Positions 21,625-33,300 of a stretch of 64,000 nt of DNA are shown piece after piece. Numbering within the stretch: the stretch's first letter is position 1; each line of letters begins with the position of its first letter. The notes below the pieces were generated by a model, which made no database searches, had not been told where the DNA came from, and worked only from the letters and a program-made list of their open reading frames with translations. This stretch comes from Pelobates cultripes (lineage: Eukaryota; Chordata; Amphibia; Anura; Pelobatidae), in NCBI GenBank assembly GCA_933207985.1, contig OW240921.1, positions 111,116,783-111,180,782 of the forward strand, written 5' to 3'. The position numbers and the translations under genes were made by a program.

Positions 21625-22472
21625 CTGGATTATTTTATTATTATTATTTTATTATTTATATAGTGTCAGCAAATTCCGTAGCGCTGTACAATGGGTGGAC
21701 TAACAGACACGTAATTGAAACCAGACAAATGGACGCACAGGGACAGAGGGGTTGAGGGCCCTGCTCAATGGGTTTACATGCTAGAGGGAGTGGGGTAAAG
21801 TGACACAAAGGGTATAAGTAGGGGTAATGAAATAGGTTGCTAGAAAAGTAGTCACTGGGAACTTAGTAGGTTTTTTTGACAGTTGCCGGAGAGGAGAGGA
21901 TGAAAAATGATATGCTTTCATGAAGAAGTGTGTTTTCAAAGATTATTTGAAGGAGTGGAGACTGGGTGAAAGTCTAATGGAGAAGGGAAGGGAGTTCCAC
22001 AGAAAAGGTGCAGCCTTGGAGAAGTCTTGGAGACGAGCATCAGATGTGGGAGTAAGGACAGGGGATAGACGTAGGTCTTCGGCAGAGTGCAGGGGCCTCG
22101 ACTGGACATACTTGTGTATTAGGGAGTATAGGTAGGACTTGTAAGCAAGCACCAGAATCTTAAATGGAGCCCTATATCTAACTGGAAGCCAAAGTAGGGA
22201 CTGACAGAGGGGGAGGCGTGGGAGGTGCGGACCGACAGGAAAACGAGTCTCGCCGCCGCATTCATTTTAGATTGCAGCAGTGCAATCTGGGAACACGTAA
22301 GACCACTGAGAAGGGTAGTCAAGGCAAGGCAAGAAAGAACAACAGCATGGACCAGCACCTTAGCTGCATCCGGGGTTAAATAGGGGCGGATGCAAGCTAT
22401 GTTTTTGAAATGGAAGGGGCAGGATTTGGCGATCGACTGGACATGAGGGATGACAGTATTTGCAAGGTACAT
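21625..22472 (-). mobile_element. L2-like LINE, ORF2 C-terminal end plus 3' UTR
   Basis: On the minus strand the upstream part (about 22460-22190) carries decayed RT-tail words (IRPYLTPDAAKVLVHAVVLS and, in other frames, LPVRYRAPFK). It is followed by LAYKSYLYSLIHKYVQSRPL, VLTPTSDARLQDF and FLWNSLPFSIRLSPSLHSFK (about 22150-21945), the usual C-terminal motif series of L2-clade ORF2. The 3' UTR contains TAGCATGTAAACCCATTGAG and the tail ends in TATATAAATAATAATA-like repeats near 21625. The element is 5' truncated and carries frameshifts. A sister copy on the other strand is at 53215-54185. Confidence 0.8.
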
Positions 22473-22475
22473 GAA

Positions 22476-22955
22476 TCACAATTTCAGGGTCATTTATTTA
22501 ACTTATAAAAAAATTTCAGTTTGGCTATTTTGATCTTAAAATTGAAATTCCCTTTGAATTCTGAATTAGTAAGTAGCCCTGTAAGTATTACTCTACTAAC
22601 AAAAAAGAGACTAACAATCCCACTGCTGGGCTGCTGCCTCCTCCACAATAACATGCTATTGTTACACAGGAAGTAGATGATAAAAGAACCAAAGTCCAAA
22701 CGTTGTGGATCCCCTGAGCCCCCCACTTCCTAAAACATCTGTTTAGCTCTGTTAGTATTTACATGGTAAGCAAGTCAACACATGAAATTACTCTAGTTAT
22801 TATTATTATTAACTTATTATCACAGTGGAGCTTAGGGTATTCATCCACTGATAAAACAATGACAGTCAACAGCATCATCGACATCTGTCATTTAAGAATT
22901 TAATTTGATTATGGACCAACATTCCCCCAAAACCAAAAGAGCAGGATGTTCATGA
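22476..22955. other. No gene seen
   Basis: AT-rich, no recognised feature. Confidence 0.4.
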
Positions 22956-22959
22956 TGAT

Positions 22960-23215
22960 TTAGGCTGTATAGTGGCTAGATTGTGACGATGGAAAAATGC
23001 AAAATATGTCAAATAAATATATATTCACCTGATCATTCCAAACCCACTTTTTGTTCCACATTTTGTTCATCCATCCCTTTAGTTTGTCCTTGATTACGCC
23101 AACTGGAAGCTTATTCCAGACATTTCTTACCTTTACTGTAAAGGGATATTTTTCACATTCACACATTGGCATTCCAGCGTCCATGGACAAACCATGCTTT
23201 GTTGTTCTAGCATAC
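22960..23215 (-). pseudogene. CR1-like ORF2 C-terminal relic
   Basis: The minus-strand frame contains KYPFTVKVRNVWNKLPVGVI and LKGWMNKMWNKK. The pattern FxVRVxNxWNxLP is the usual end of CR1/Rex-like ORF2 proteins. It probably belongs to the RT fragment at 23625-24545, with 400 decayed bases between. Confidence 0.6.
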
Positions 23216-23624
23216 TAGAAGCTATTATTCTGCTTCTAATATGTACATTTATTCACATCATCCATATTGTTCTGCTTTACAAAGTATTCCCCTTGCAGCC
23301 AAGTCATGCGTGTCACTGTATACAAATGTAGGTATAGTCAGCACTACGAAGCAGTGAGATAGTTTAACTTCAAAGATATGCATATAACAAATGGAGCCCC
23401 ATTAGTATCGAGGGAAGGTATTGCTTTCACAGCAAAGAAAGACTGATACACTCTATACCTGTAACAAAGGGCTATACTGTTCTATCTCAAAGTATTCCGG
23501 ACTACTGAGAAATCTGATAACATACTTTTGTCCTTTAGACTTTTTATTTCTGATGTTTTGTTGTAAATGTTAATATGTCAAGGGACACTCTGAGTTCCCA
23601 ACCGTTTTAACCAATAATTTCCAT

Positions 23625-24545
23625 TCAAATTTGTACATATAATGAAGAACCAAAATTCTTCATTATCTCACTGGTAGCAGATTTGGAGGCCAATGAAAGT
23701 CCACTTTTACTGGCCATAGCAACTGCAGACTGACATTGCATATTGCTGCCTAATTTGTTGTCTATAACAATTCCCAAATCCTTCTCGTGTGTGGTTATCC
23801 CGAATTCACTACCATTTAGTGTGTAAGTTGCTTGTGCATTCTTAACCCCGAAGTGCATAACTTCTCAACGTTAAATTTTATCTGCCATTTTAGTGCCCAG
23901 TCCCCCAATCTATCCAAATCCCTCTGCAGCAAAGCAATATCCTGCTCACATTTTATTACTTTACAAAGTTTTGTGTCATCTGCAAACACTGATACATGGC
24001 TTTCAATGCCTATTTCAAGATCATTTATATATATGTTAAATAGAAGTGGTCCCAAAGTAGAACCCTGAGGGACACCACTTACCACTTTTGTCCAGCCTGA
24101 AAATTTACCATTAATTACAACTCGTTATACTCTATCCTTAAGCCAATGGTCTACCCAAGAACAAGAATATTCATCTAGACCAATTTCTTTTAGTTTGAAG
24201 ACTAACCTATTGCGAGGAACCGTATCAAATGCCTTGGCAAAATCCAAGTAGATCACATCCACTGCAACAACCTGTTCTATACTTCTACTTACTTCTTCGT
24301 AGAATTCAATTAGGTTAGTTTGGCATGACCTATGCTTCATAAAACCATGCTGATTATTTCTAATAACAAAGTTCTTCCCAATGAATTCCTGAATATTATC
24401 CCTTAATAGCCGTTCAAATATTTTCCCAGTTACAGAAGTTAAGCTCACAGGTCTATAATTTCCAGGCAAGGATTTTAAACCCTTTTGGTGGATAAAGAAA
24501 GTGAGAATGCTTTTTAATAACACTGTATCATCTTCTACACCTTTT
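23625..24545 (-). pseudogene. CR1/Rex-like LINE reverse transcriptase relic
   Basis: Read on the minus strand: NYRPVSLTSVTGKIFERLL, then LDFAKAFDTVPRNRLVFKL (RT block with the first catalytic Asp), a TAA in place of a sense codon near 24127, GVPQGSTLGPLLFNIYINDL, then VSVFADDTKL (the F-A-D-D catalytic box). A frameshift follows near 23865, then HEKDLGIVIDNKLGS and MASKSGLSLASKSATSE. This order of RT blocks is that of the LINE superfamily, closest in style to CR1/Rex1. The element is 5' truncated at about 24545. The endonuclease domain is absent. Confidence 0.85.
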
Positions 24546-25049
24546 AGACAACAACTTACTCATCATGATTATAAGGTGTGGTAACAGATAAATAAACATC
24601 ACCTTTTATTAGAAGAATGAATGTACCAAAACAGGCCCACATCACTTTTAAATGATTTACTCCCTATTTTGCATGGTTGGTCCCCAACAGGCTGCATCCA
24701 TGGCCCCAACCACAATTGATGACAACAATGGCAAACGAGGAGTTATGCATAATTACTTGGCATCTAGAGGAACCCCAGTCAGTTTTTAACATGATTTAAC
24801 TAATTAAAATGGGGGTGCGGGAGGGGGAGAAACCAAGGCTCTCCTGGCACCATAACAAGTTTGGCTTTATAACCCTGACCCTAATTCTAAAAGCATAAAC
24901 TGCATTTCCTAACTCTATCATTTTGAATTTAGTGTAATTCCAGCTTTAACATGTTAGGAATGCAAACCTGTATAATCCAAAAAGCTATAGTGCCACATGA
25001 CCCCTCTCCCTGTGTGACACAAAAATTCTAAATCCAAGTCTTACTTACC
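24546..25049. other. No gene seen
   Basis: No recognised coding or repeat feature. Confidence 0.4.
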
Positions 25050-25333
25050 GTGGTGAGCACCCTTCAAACATGCATGCAAGTCTTCCCATAGGAGAGCATA
25101 GTATTCAAGTCTTTCCTATATGCTTGACTGAGTTCTAATCAATTACTACTGTAGCAATGCCCCTAATGGCTTATGGGAAGACAGCTACTAGAGGTGGATT
25201 TAACCCTGCAATCCAAACATTGCAATTTTAAAAAAAAATGGCAATGTTTTACATAGCAAGATTAAAAGGACAGAGATACTGCACCTAGACCACTTCATTG
25301 AGATAAAGTGGTCTGGTTAACATTGGTGTCCCT
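25050..25333. mobile_element. Truncated multi-hairpin MITE
   Basis: The right end reads AGGGACACCAATG on the inverse strand, next to TTAA (25334-25337). Internal words CACCTAGACCACTTCATTGA with its partner AAGTGGTCTGG, CATTGCAATTTT/AAAATGGCAATG and CTTTCCTATATGC recall the 4945-5467 and 1131-1624 elements. The left terminus is not clear. Confidence 0.6.
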
Positions 25334-25479
25334 TTAATGGTCATTCACACCCTAACCTTTAAGTATCATTAATTCCCCAAACCTAATCTCTAATAGACTC
25401 TTCCATTTTATATAATTAATACTCAAACCTTAGAATCTAAGGTCGGAGTATTAATGATGTTGAATTTATTTGGTGTTAA

Positions 25480-26024
25480 AGGGACACTATAGTCACCTGA
25501 ACAACGTTAGCTTAATGAAGCAGTTTTGGTATACAGAACATGCCCCTGCAGCCTCACTGCTCAATCCTCTGCCATTTAGGAGTTAAATCCCTTTGTTTAT
25601 GAACCCTAGTCACACCTCCCTGCATGTGACTTGCACAGCCTTCCATAAACACTTCCTGTAAAGAGAGCCCTATTTAGGCTTCCTTTATTGTAAGTTCTGT
25701 TTAATTAAGATTGTCTTATCCCCTGCTATGTTAATAGCTTGATAGACCCTGCAAGAGTCTCCTATTTGTGATTAAAGTTCAATTTAGAGATTGAGATACA
25801 ATTATTTAAGGTAAATTACATCTGTTTGAAAGTGAAACCAGTTTTTTTTCATGCAGGCTCTGTCAATCATAGCCAGGGAAGGTGTGGCTAGGGCTGCATA
25901 AACAGAAACAAAGTGACTTAACTCCTAAATGACAGTGAATAGAGCAGTGAAATTGCAGGGGAATGATCTATACACTAATACTGCTTTATTTAGCTAAAGT
26001 AATTTAGGTGACTATAGTGTTCCT
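25480..26024. mobile_element. TTAA-flanked MITE (family B, copy 2, inverted)
   Basis: TTAA at 25476-25479 and 26025-26028. The start AGGGACACTATAGTCACCTG and the end (inverse of AGGAACACTATAGTCACCTA) are the same termini as 2838-3371 but in the opposite orientation. Interior words match in reverse order, for example CACACCTCCCTGCATGTGAC and GAAAGTGAAACCAGTTTTTT. Non-coding. Confidence 0.9.
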
Positions 26025-26028
26025 TTAA

Positions 26029-29000
26029 TTATGCTCAATATGTCAACGCCAAAACTGGCCATTCCATTTTATGTAAATGAGTTAGTTTTTCACATTTCAG
26101 TTATAATTTTGCCATGCTTAAATCTCCTTTGAGTTCAAATCAGTAAGCGCATAGTTCTAAGTAAACAACCCACACAGTCAGGACTTAATTCTGGGCACTT
26201 GTAAGAAACAGCTTGTCCAAGAATATCAGCATCTGCATTTCTGTGGGTCTGGTTGATTGCCGCTAATTATATACTTAAAACATTTCTGTAATTGGATCTT
26301 GAACCATTTGCAGCCTGTGATCTTTATTCTAAGATGTTATTTGTCTCCCATGCCCCAGGAAGTAAGCTCAACGAGCAGTTTAGGTGTTTTTTTACGTTGA
26401 ATTGGGCAGGCTCTATAAAATATAATCTTGCTGGATACATTCTTTCTCGCCCAGAAATATAAGGAGTAGATGGAAAACCTGATAAGTAGCAGAATTCTCT
26501 ATGATTGGACTGGTTTCTCTCCAGAACTGACATTACAAGCCCTGCAGGCCCGAGTGTTCTGTTCATTTGCAAATGCAAAGTCCATTCACTTTAATCATTG
26601 CTGCATATGTACAAATCTTCAGGAACCTTTGCATAAAAGGATTAGATTTTTCTACAATCAAATTCCTTAGTGTATTAATGGAAAATCCACTAGGCTAACC
26701 TAATTCTGTTTGTTTTGTAAATGATTTATGCCTCTGTTAATACATTCTAGCTCCAAAGATTTTTGTCCCTTTTTCATCTCTATGAAATACTACTGCTGTT
26801 TATTTTTTTAGATTATGTATGCAATACCACAGTATGAAGCGTAGCTTAGGAATTCACATTTTCATTCCTCTCCAATTTTGGCATAGTTCATGCACACAGC
26901 ATAATATCTACTTATTTAGGAACAATCAGGGGACATTATGGTAAGTTCCTAAGATCCATACCTTGAACAATTCAAAACAAAAAATTACATGACCTAGGAG
27001 AAGCTGGGCTAAAATTATAAATTGTGCCAGCAGAAACATTGCTGGACTTTGTAGGTGGTGCAACAGAAAGATGACTTAGTGAATCTGGCCACTATGTGGT
27101 TAAGGATTATCATATCATACTGATAGATCATGGTATATATAGGAAGAAGATATTTACGATGTGGTGGTGATGCTTGGACAATCAATCTGTCTGCTATGAC
27201 TGATGCATTCCATTATTATAATGCAATCCAGAGTTTGTTTTGGGCAGATGTCTGTAATGTGCAAAAAAAACCTGGCCTAGAGACATTAAGAATTTAAATT
27301 AAATTATGGTTGGATTCTGCTAATCTCTTAATTGCAGTGAGAGACTCCCTTTTGGTGGAGCTATCCAATCTTTTCGAAGACTTTCAACTTCTAAATGTCT
27401 GCTTTCCCCACTAAATTGGTACACAGCAAAGTATCTCTCTGTTCATACTAATAATATAAAAAGTCTACAGCTAGCTATATTGCAATGATTCTTTCCCATC
27501 CTGCTATCAGTGTCTGATTACAGGCTGTGAATTCAGCCATTAGAAAGGCAATAATGGGTTTAGGGTCTCCAGGGAAGAGGGAGTGAGCAGCTTACATACA
27601 AGATAGTCTTTATCATTCTGCTGCCTCACTCAAGCCACACTGTATGGATGGGAACAAAGCATATTAGTTTTGTCGGTAAGTGTTTTATTATTGCATGTGC
27701 TTATATAACAAGTTTCGTAGAATCGTTTCCCTGTATGTTTGTCACAACCTTTCCCAGTGTGCACTGTTGGCAAATATCCAAGGGTCTGAAAATAGACTTA
27801 TTTGGGTTTCCGAAACTGTACGAAAGTGTGGGAGAAGTGCCAAAGAACCCATCTCAATGACATTTAGATTTTCTGGCCCAGAAAGCAAATTTGCATAGAA
27901 AAGGTCTCAAATAAAACGATAAAACCCAGTGACATTTATTAGGTGCTTACTGATACTGTCTTTGACTGTGACATAGATGAATACAACTTGAGTTTGAATG
28001 GGTTTAGCACGGTACCAAAAAATAAATGTCAGCCCTAATCTGCAGTTTTATGCTTTCGTAATTGACCTGCCCTATATCTCATTACAGCTAAGTGAATCTG
28101 AATTTTGCTTAGATTAATGTGCAAACACCTGACCCTTCTCGAGAGGTCTGAGTTGACCATTTATGGCTGAAGAAGTCACTAAGAAGAAGTGATGACATTC
28201 TTGATGTACAATGCATCTGGCTTAATAAAGAAAAAAAGTCTTGTAATGCAAAATATTCTGGATCTCTGTATTTTATTTCAGTATAGCAGCTGCATAGTCT
28301 TTCACGACTCCATTAACTGACTTTAAAAAAAAAAAAAAAAAAACCCAGAATCAAAACACTTCTTGTTCTGCACCCACAGACTGAGCCAAGCATGCATTTG
28401 TGCAGAAAATAATCTGAAAGTGGATGATGTAGGTGTCTAAGATTTTATGGGATCGAACACAATATAAAATGACCAGACGGCCTGATCAGTTCTGGTGTAC
28501 TTTGATCATCTGAGAAAATCTTAAGTTTGAAATCACTAGGCGTCCTGCATTTATTTGAGTTTCTGTATGCTTTGATGGATAGTTTGTTACTTAAGATCTT
28601 TTATTATGCCTTATTATAATACACATCATAATTACTAAGGTAACTCATGCAGTGGAGTCCTCATGGTGCTCTGTCTGTGGGAATTGTTTTGGACTCTGCT
28701 GGCCTCTACCGAGTGTCAGTTCTTTGAGTTAAAGCATGCTTTGTCCATTGAGGACTTACAAAACAGAGGAGGACAAAATAGTACACAGATATAATTCTGA
28801 TACATCAAGGAAGATAGAGAGGATCTTCTGCATTGCTAACCAGCAAGAAGAAGAAGTGCATATCTGTTCCAATGGCTACCTTTACTCTCCGTACCTGGAT
28901 ATGTATATAAGAGCAGGTGCAAGGACATATGTTCTCCTCAGCATGCATGCCCAGTTAGGTGCTGAAAATAAGGGGATAATTCTTTTGCCATTTCCATTTC

Positions 29001-30140
29001 AAGCTCTCAGATATCATGGGACCTCATCATGAGCAGGCTATAACTAGTTCACCACTAGACAGCAGTTCCATTCAGATTACCAGCTGAGACTACAGAGTCC
29101 CCTGGAGGCAGATGGACTGGCAGAGTCAGGAGAACTCCCCATTTAGAATCCTGGAATAAATGTGTTTGCCACACGGTGTGTAATCTCTTTCTACAGAACC
29201 TTGAGCCATGTTCACAGACAGCCACGACTTTGGGTGCAGTGAGCATTATCCCTACAAATGATTTACAATGACTAATTGATAAAGATGGTGGGAGTTGTTT
29301 GCGGTGATAATAAATATGGAAAATAGATTCAGGGTTATAGAGCCCATTGGGGCTTTAACTCTTCCAAGCTTCTCCCCAGTGACGCTCCTGGTGGGTATCA
29401 TTCTGCTTTGAAGTATGTCGTTATTTATTTATCATATGTTCAGTTTTATGGTGGTTTTCATTGTGGCTTATGATGTCACTCTGCTAAGTGGAGACTGGAG
29501 ACCTCACACTGTAACCCTCATAAGATCTGTATTCTTGTGAAAACACAGACAAGCAGTTGTTAACATCTACAACAACATTAACCAGGACAGTGTAAAATAA
29601 GAAGTTATAATGGTAATGAAAATGCCTGCATGTCCTGTGGGTTAATTCGACTTTTCTTTTATCTGCACTTTATTATCTCTGCAGGTCCGTAACCTTCGTG
29701 TTACATTTCAGCAACAATTTTTCAGACTTATCATTATGTGTAATTTTTCTGCTTATGTGGTCTGTAATACCAAATGCTTATAATCATGTACCACCACCAC
29801 CGTCCCTTATCTGTACTCTATTTACTTCTGCATGACCTAATAACAATTTTTATTGTGTTCTGGGCCGCTGTCCTTTTGTTTCATTTTCTTTTCCCATTTT
29901 CGTATTTTAATTGTAAGGTACATTTTTATGTTATAAATCTCACATTACTTGCATTATATTTTTAATTAAAATACCCTATTCAACTTTTTAATGAATCTCG
30001 GTTGCGGATTCAGCCACCGGAGAGGCAAGTGTAAAGTTAATTCTGATCACAAAGTAAAGCATTTTAGGGTAAAAATATAAATTAAACTTTAAATTAATTT
30101 TAAAAAAATAAGTATTTTTAGAGCTTGGTCTCAATCTATC
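26029..30140. other. About 4 kb with no recognised feature
   Basis: The longest repeat-free stretch of the window. It has an A run at about 28326-28343. Open frames (for example 28736-29032 plus, 98 residues) show no domain, no splice-site context I trust, and no familiar motif. Conserved regulatory elements may be present, but cannot be seen from one sequence. Confidence 0.45.
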
Positions 30141-30142
30141 TA

Positions 30143-31753
30143 CAGTTGCAAGAAAAAGTATGTGAACCCTTTGGAATGATATGGATTTCTGCACAAATTG
30201 GTCATAAAATGTGATCTGATCATCATCTAAGTCACAACAATAGACAATCACAGTCTGCTTAAACTAATAACACACAAAGAATGAAATGTTGCCATGTTTT
30301 TATTGAACACACCATGTAAACATTCACAGTGCAGGTGGAAAAAGTATGTGAACCCCTAGACTAATGACATTTCCAAGAGCTAATTGGAGTGAGATGTCAG
30401 CCAACTGGAGTCCAATCGATGAGATGAGATTGGAGGTGTTGGTTACAGCTGCCCTGCCCTATAAAAAACACACACCAGTTCTGGGTTTGCTTTTCACAAG
30501 AAGCATTGCCTGATGTGAATGATGCCTCGCACAAAAGAGCTCTCGATTAAGAATTGTTGACTTGCATAAGGCTGGAAAGGGTTATAAAAGTATCTCCAAA
30601 AGCCTTGCTGTTCATCAGTCCATGGTAAGACAAATTGTCTATAAATGGAGAAAGTTCCGCACTGCTGCTACTCTCCCTAGGAGTGGCCGTCCTGTAAAGA
30701 TGACTGCAAGAGCACAGCGTAGACTGCTCAATGAGGTGAAGAAGAATCGTAGAGTGTCAGCTAAAGACTTACAAAAGTCACTGGCAAATGCTAACATCCC
30801 TGTTAGCGAATCTACAATACGTAAAACACTAAACAAGAATGGATTTCATGGGAGGATACGACAGAGGAAGCCACTGTTGTGCAAACAAAACATTGCTGCA
30901 CGTTTACAGTTTGCACAAGAGCACCTGGATGTTCCACAGCAGTACTGGCAAAATATTCTGTGGACTGATGAAACCAAAGTTGAGTTGTTTGGAAGAAACA
31001 CACAACACTATGTGTGGCGAAAAAAAGGCACAGCACACCAATATCAGAACCTCATCCCAACTGTGAAGTATGGTGGTAGGGGCATCATGGTTTGGGGCTG
31101 CTTTGCTGCGTCAGGGCCTGGACAGATTGTTATCATCGGAGGAAGAATTAATTCCCAAGTTTATCAAGACATTTTGCAGGAGAACTTAAGGCCATCTGTC
31201 TACCAGCTGAAGCTCAACAGAAGATGGATGTTGCAACAGGACAATGACCCAAAGCAAAGAAGTAAATCAACAACAGAATGGCTTAAACAGAAGAAAATAC
31301 GCCTTCTGCAGTGGCCCGTCTCAGAGTCCTGACCTCAACCCGATTGAGATGCTGTGGCATGACCTCAAGAAAGCGATTCACACCAGACATCCCAAGACTA
31401 TAGCTGAACTGAAACAGTTCTGTAAAGAGGAAAGGTCAAGAATTACTCCTGACCATTGTGCACGTCTCATCTGCAACTACAGGAAACGTTTGGTTGCAGT
31501 TATTGCTGCCAAAGGAGGTTCAACCAGTTATTAAATCGAAGGGTTCACATACTTTTTCCACCTGTACTGTGAATGTTTACATGGTGTGTTCAATAAAAAC
31601 ATGGCAACATTTCATTCTTTGTGTGTTATTAGTTTAAGCAGACTGTGATTGTCTATTATTGTGTCTTAGATGATGATCAGATCACATTTTATGACCAATT
31701 TGTGCAGAAATCCATATCATTCCAAAGGGTTCACATACTTTTTCTTGCAACTG
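30143..31753 (+). mobile_element. Tc1-like transposon, nearly complete
   Basis: 1611 bp between TA dinucleotides (30141-30142 and 31754-31755). The ends are long inverted repeats of about 210 bases: CAGTTGCAAGAAAAAGTATG at the tip, and an inner repeat of the AAAAAGTATGTGAACCC motif (30163-30180 and 30339-30356 at the left). This gives the inverted-repeat/direct-repeat arrangement that Tc1-family transposases bind. It encloses one transposase gene with small lesions. Little divergence between the two ends suggests a fairly recent insertion. Confidence 0.95.
30522..31534 (+). pseudogene. Tc1-like transposase with two frameshifts
   Basis: Starts MPRTKELS at 30522, then a small deletion shifts the frame; reading resumes with [18 protein letters not shown], a paired-like helix-turn-helix DNA-binding domain, with GRPVK next and RKTLNKNGF later. 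The catalytic triad is D in ILWTDETKVELFG, D in QQDNDPKQ and E in NPIEMLWHDLKK, giving the D-D-34-E class. A one-base shift near 31310-31320 separates SQSPDLNPIE from the earlier frame. The His usually following the second Asp block (DPKH) is Gln here. The end is AAKGGSTSY. About 340 residues originally; needs two repairs to be functional, so inactive. Confidence 0.93.
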
Positions 31754-31763
31754 TATATATATA

Positions 31764-32080
31764 TATACTGAACAAAATTACACTTTTGTTTTTGCCCCCA
31801 TTTTTCACAAGCTGAACTCAAACATCTAAGACTTTTTCTATGTACACAAAAGGCATATTTCTCTCGAATATTGTTCACAAATCTGTCTAAATCTGTGTTA
31901 GTGAGCACTTCTCCTTTGCCGAGACAATCCATCCACCTCACAGGTGTGGCATATCAAGATGCTGATTAGACAGCATGATTACTGCACAGGTGTGCCTTAG
32001 GCTGGCCACAATAAAAGGCCACTCTAAAATGTGCATTTTTATCACACAGCACAATGCCACAGATGTCGCAAGTCGCAAAA
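31764..32080 (+). mobile_element. 5' fragment of a second Tc1-like family
   Basis: The words TACTGAACAAAATTACACTT, TTTGCCCCCATTTTTCACAA, AAATCTGTGTTAGTGAGCAC, CACCTCACAGGTGTGGCATA and GGCCACAATAAAAGGCCACT are those of a widespread fish and frog Tc1/mariner 5' region. It stops before the transposase coding region. Adjacent to the previous element through a short TATATATA run. Confidence 0.75.
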
Positions 32081-32144
32081 AAAATTTATTTGCTGGAATA
32101 TTTGGATATATGTATATATATCCATAAGTAGGAGGTTAGTGACT

Positions 32145-32236
32145 ATATTCAGAGGGATTGTGGTACAAAAAGTTCTGTTAAAAAGTACGGGAATACTTTT
32201 TAACAGAACTTTTTGTACCACAAACCCTCCGAATAT
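32145..32236. repeat. Perfect-looking hairpin, arms about 40 bp
   Basis: The left arm with GGTACAAAAAGTTCTGTTAA pairs with the right arm TTAACAGAACTTTTTGTACC around a loop of about 6 bases (CGGGAA). The outer parts ATTCAGAGGGATTGTG and CACAAACCCTCCGAAT also pair with one bulge. No known family. Confidence 0.9.
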
Positions 32237-32685
32237 GATTTCTCAATACAATTTAACCACTGCATTCTTATAAATTCAGCAGCAAAAGAGATTTGAAGGA
32301 AAACACTTTTCAACTAATTCACTAATACCACCAAAATTAGGAAAAGGCTTTGTGCATGAGCAAAACAAATGCCAAAAGATTCCTCTACTTGCAAGCAACA
32401 TCGCAAAAATTGATACAAGTAATTTCTGGTTGATCAATGAAAACAACTAAAGATCAAAGAAACACTATAACACAGGGCCGCCTTCAGGGCATGACAACCG
32501 TAACGGTTGTCATGGGCCCGGCGGTCCTGGGGGGCCCGTACTGCTCAGGTCGTCCGGGCCCCACATTCAATGGTGTACATACCGGGTCCCAGGGGGCCCT
32601 GCGGTATGTACCCACTGGGCCAGCCTCTTCTCCTGAGGGGCCCAGCAGCCGGTAACCAGAGGCTGGCCCTGCTGACACCCGGCGC

Positions 32686-32871
32686 GCGGGCCGGCGCGCG
32701 AGGGAGCACTCTCCCTGGCTCAGTGCTTCCTCTTCAGCTCCCTTGAGCACCGTACTGATGCCGGAGCCGGAAGATGACGTCATCTTCCGGAGCCGGCATC
32801 AGTACGCGGCGCGAGGGAGCTGAAGAGGATGCACTCAGCCAGGGAGAGTGCTCCCTCGCGTGCCGGCCGGG
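32686..32871. repeat. Palindrome, arms about 92 bp
   Basis: Centred on the TGACGTCA word at 32775-32782. Arms contain TGATGCCGG, AGCTGAAGAGG / CCTCTTCAGCT and CCAGGGAGAGTGCTCCCTCG with its inverse. A few mismatches, almost no loop. Confidence 0.9.
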
Positions 32872-32873
32872 TG

Positions 32874-33300
32874 TCAGGGGGAGAGGAAGAAAATTTGAGG
32901 GAGGGAGGGAGGGGGAGGAAATTTATGGGGGGAGGGAAGGAAATTTAAGGGGGGGGAGAGGAAGGAAATTTGAGGAGGGAGGGAAGAAATTTGGGGGAAG
33001 GAAATTTGAGGGAGGGAGGGAGGGACATCCATCACACACACACAATGCACCCCTTGCACACAGAAAAACACACAATGCATTACACACAGACACACATACA
33101 CAAGCAATGCATCCCTTACACACAGCAACACACAATGCACCCCTTACACACACTCAATGCATCCCTTACAGACGCACACACTGCATCCCATACATACACA
33201 AACTCACCTTGCAGCCCTTACACATACAAACACAGATTCACACAATGCATTCCTTACACACATCAGGACATCCCCCCCACACACACTCCACCCCCTGTGA
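32874..33300. repeat. GGGA then CACA low-complexity array
   Basis: About 150 bases of GAGGGAGGGAGG/GGAAATTTG units, then about 270 bases of CACA-rich units with ACACAATGCACCCCTTACAC words. The open frame at 32774-33394 derives from this. Confidence 0.85.

Noticed and set aside
28736..29032. 98-codon open frame
   Set aside because: No recognisable motif or trustworthy splice context; expected by chance in 64 kb.
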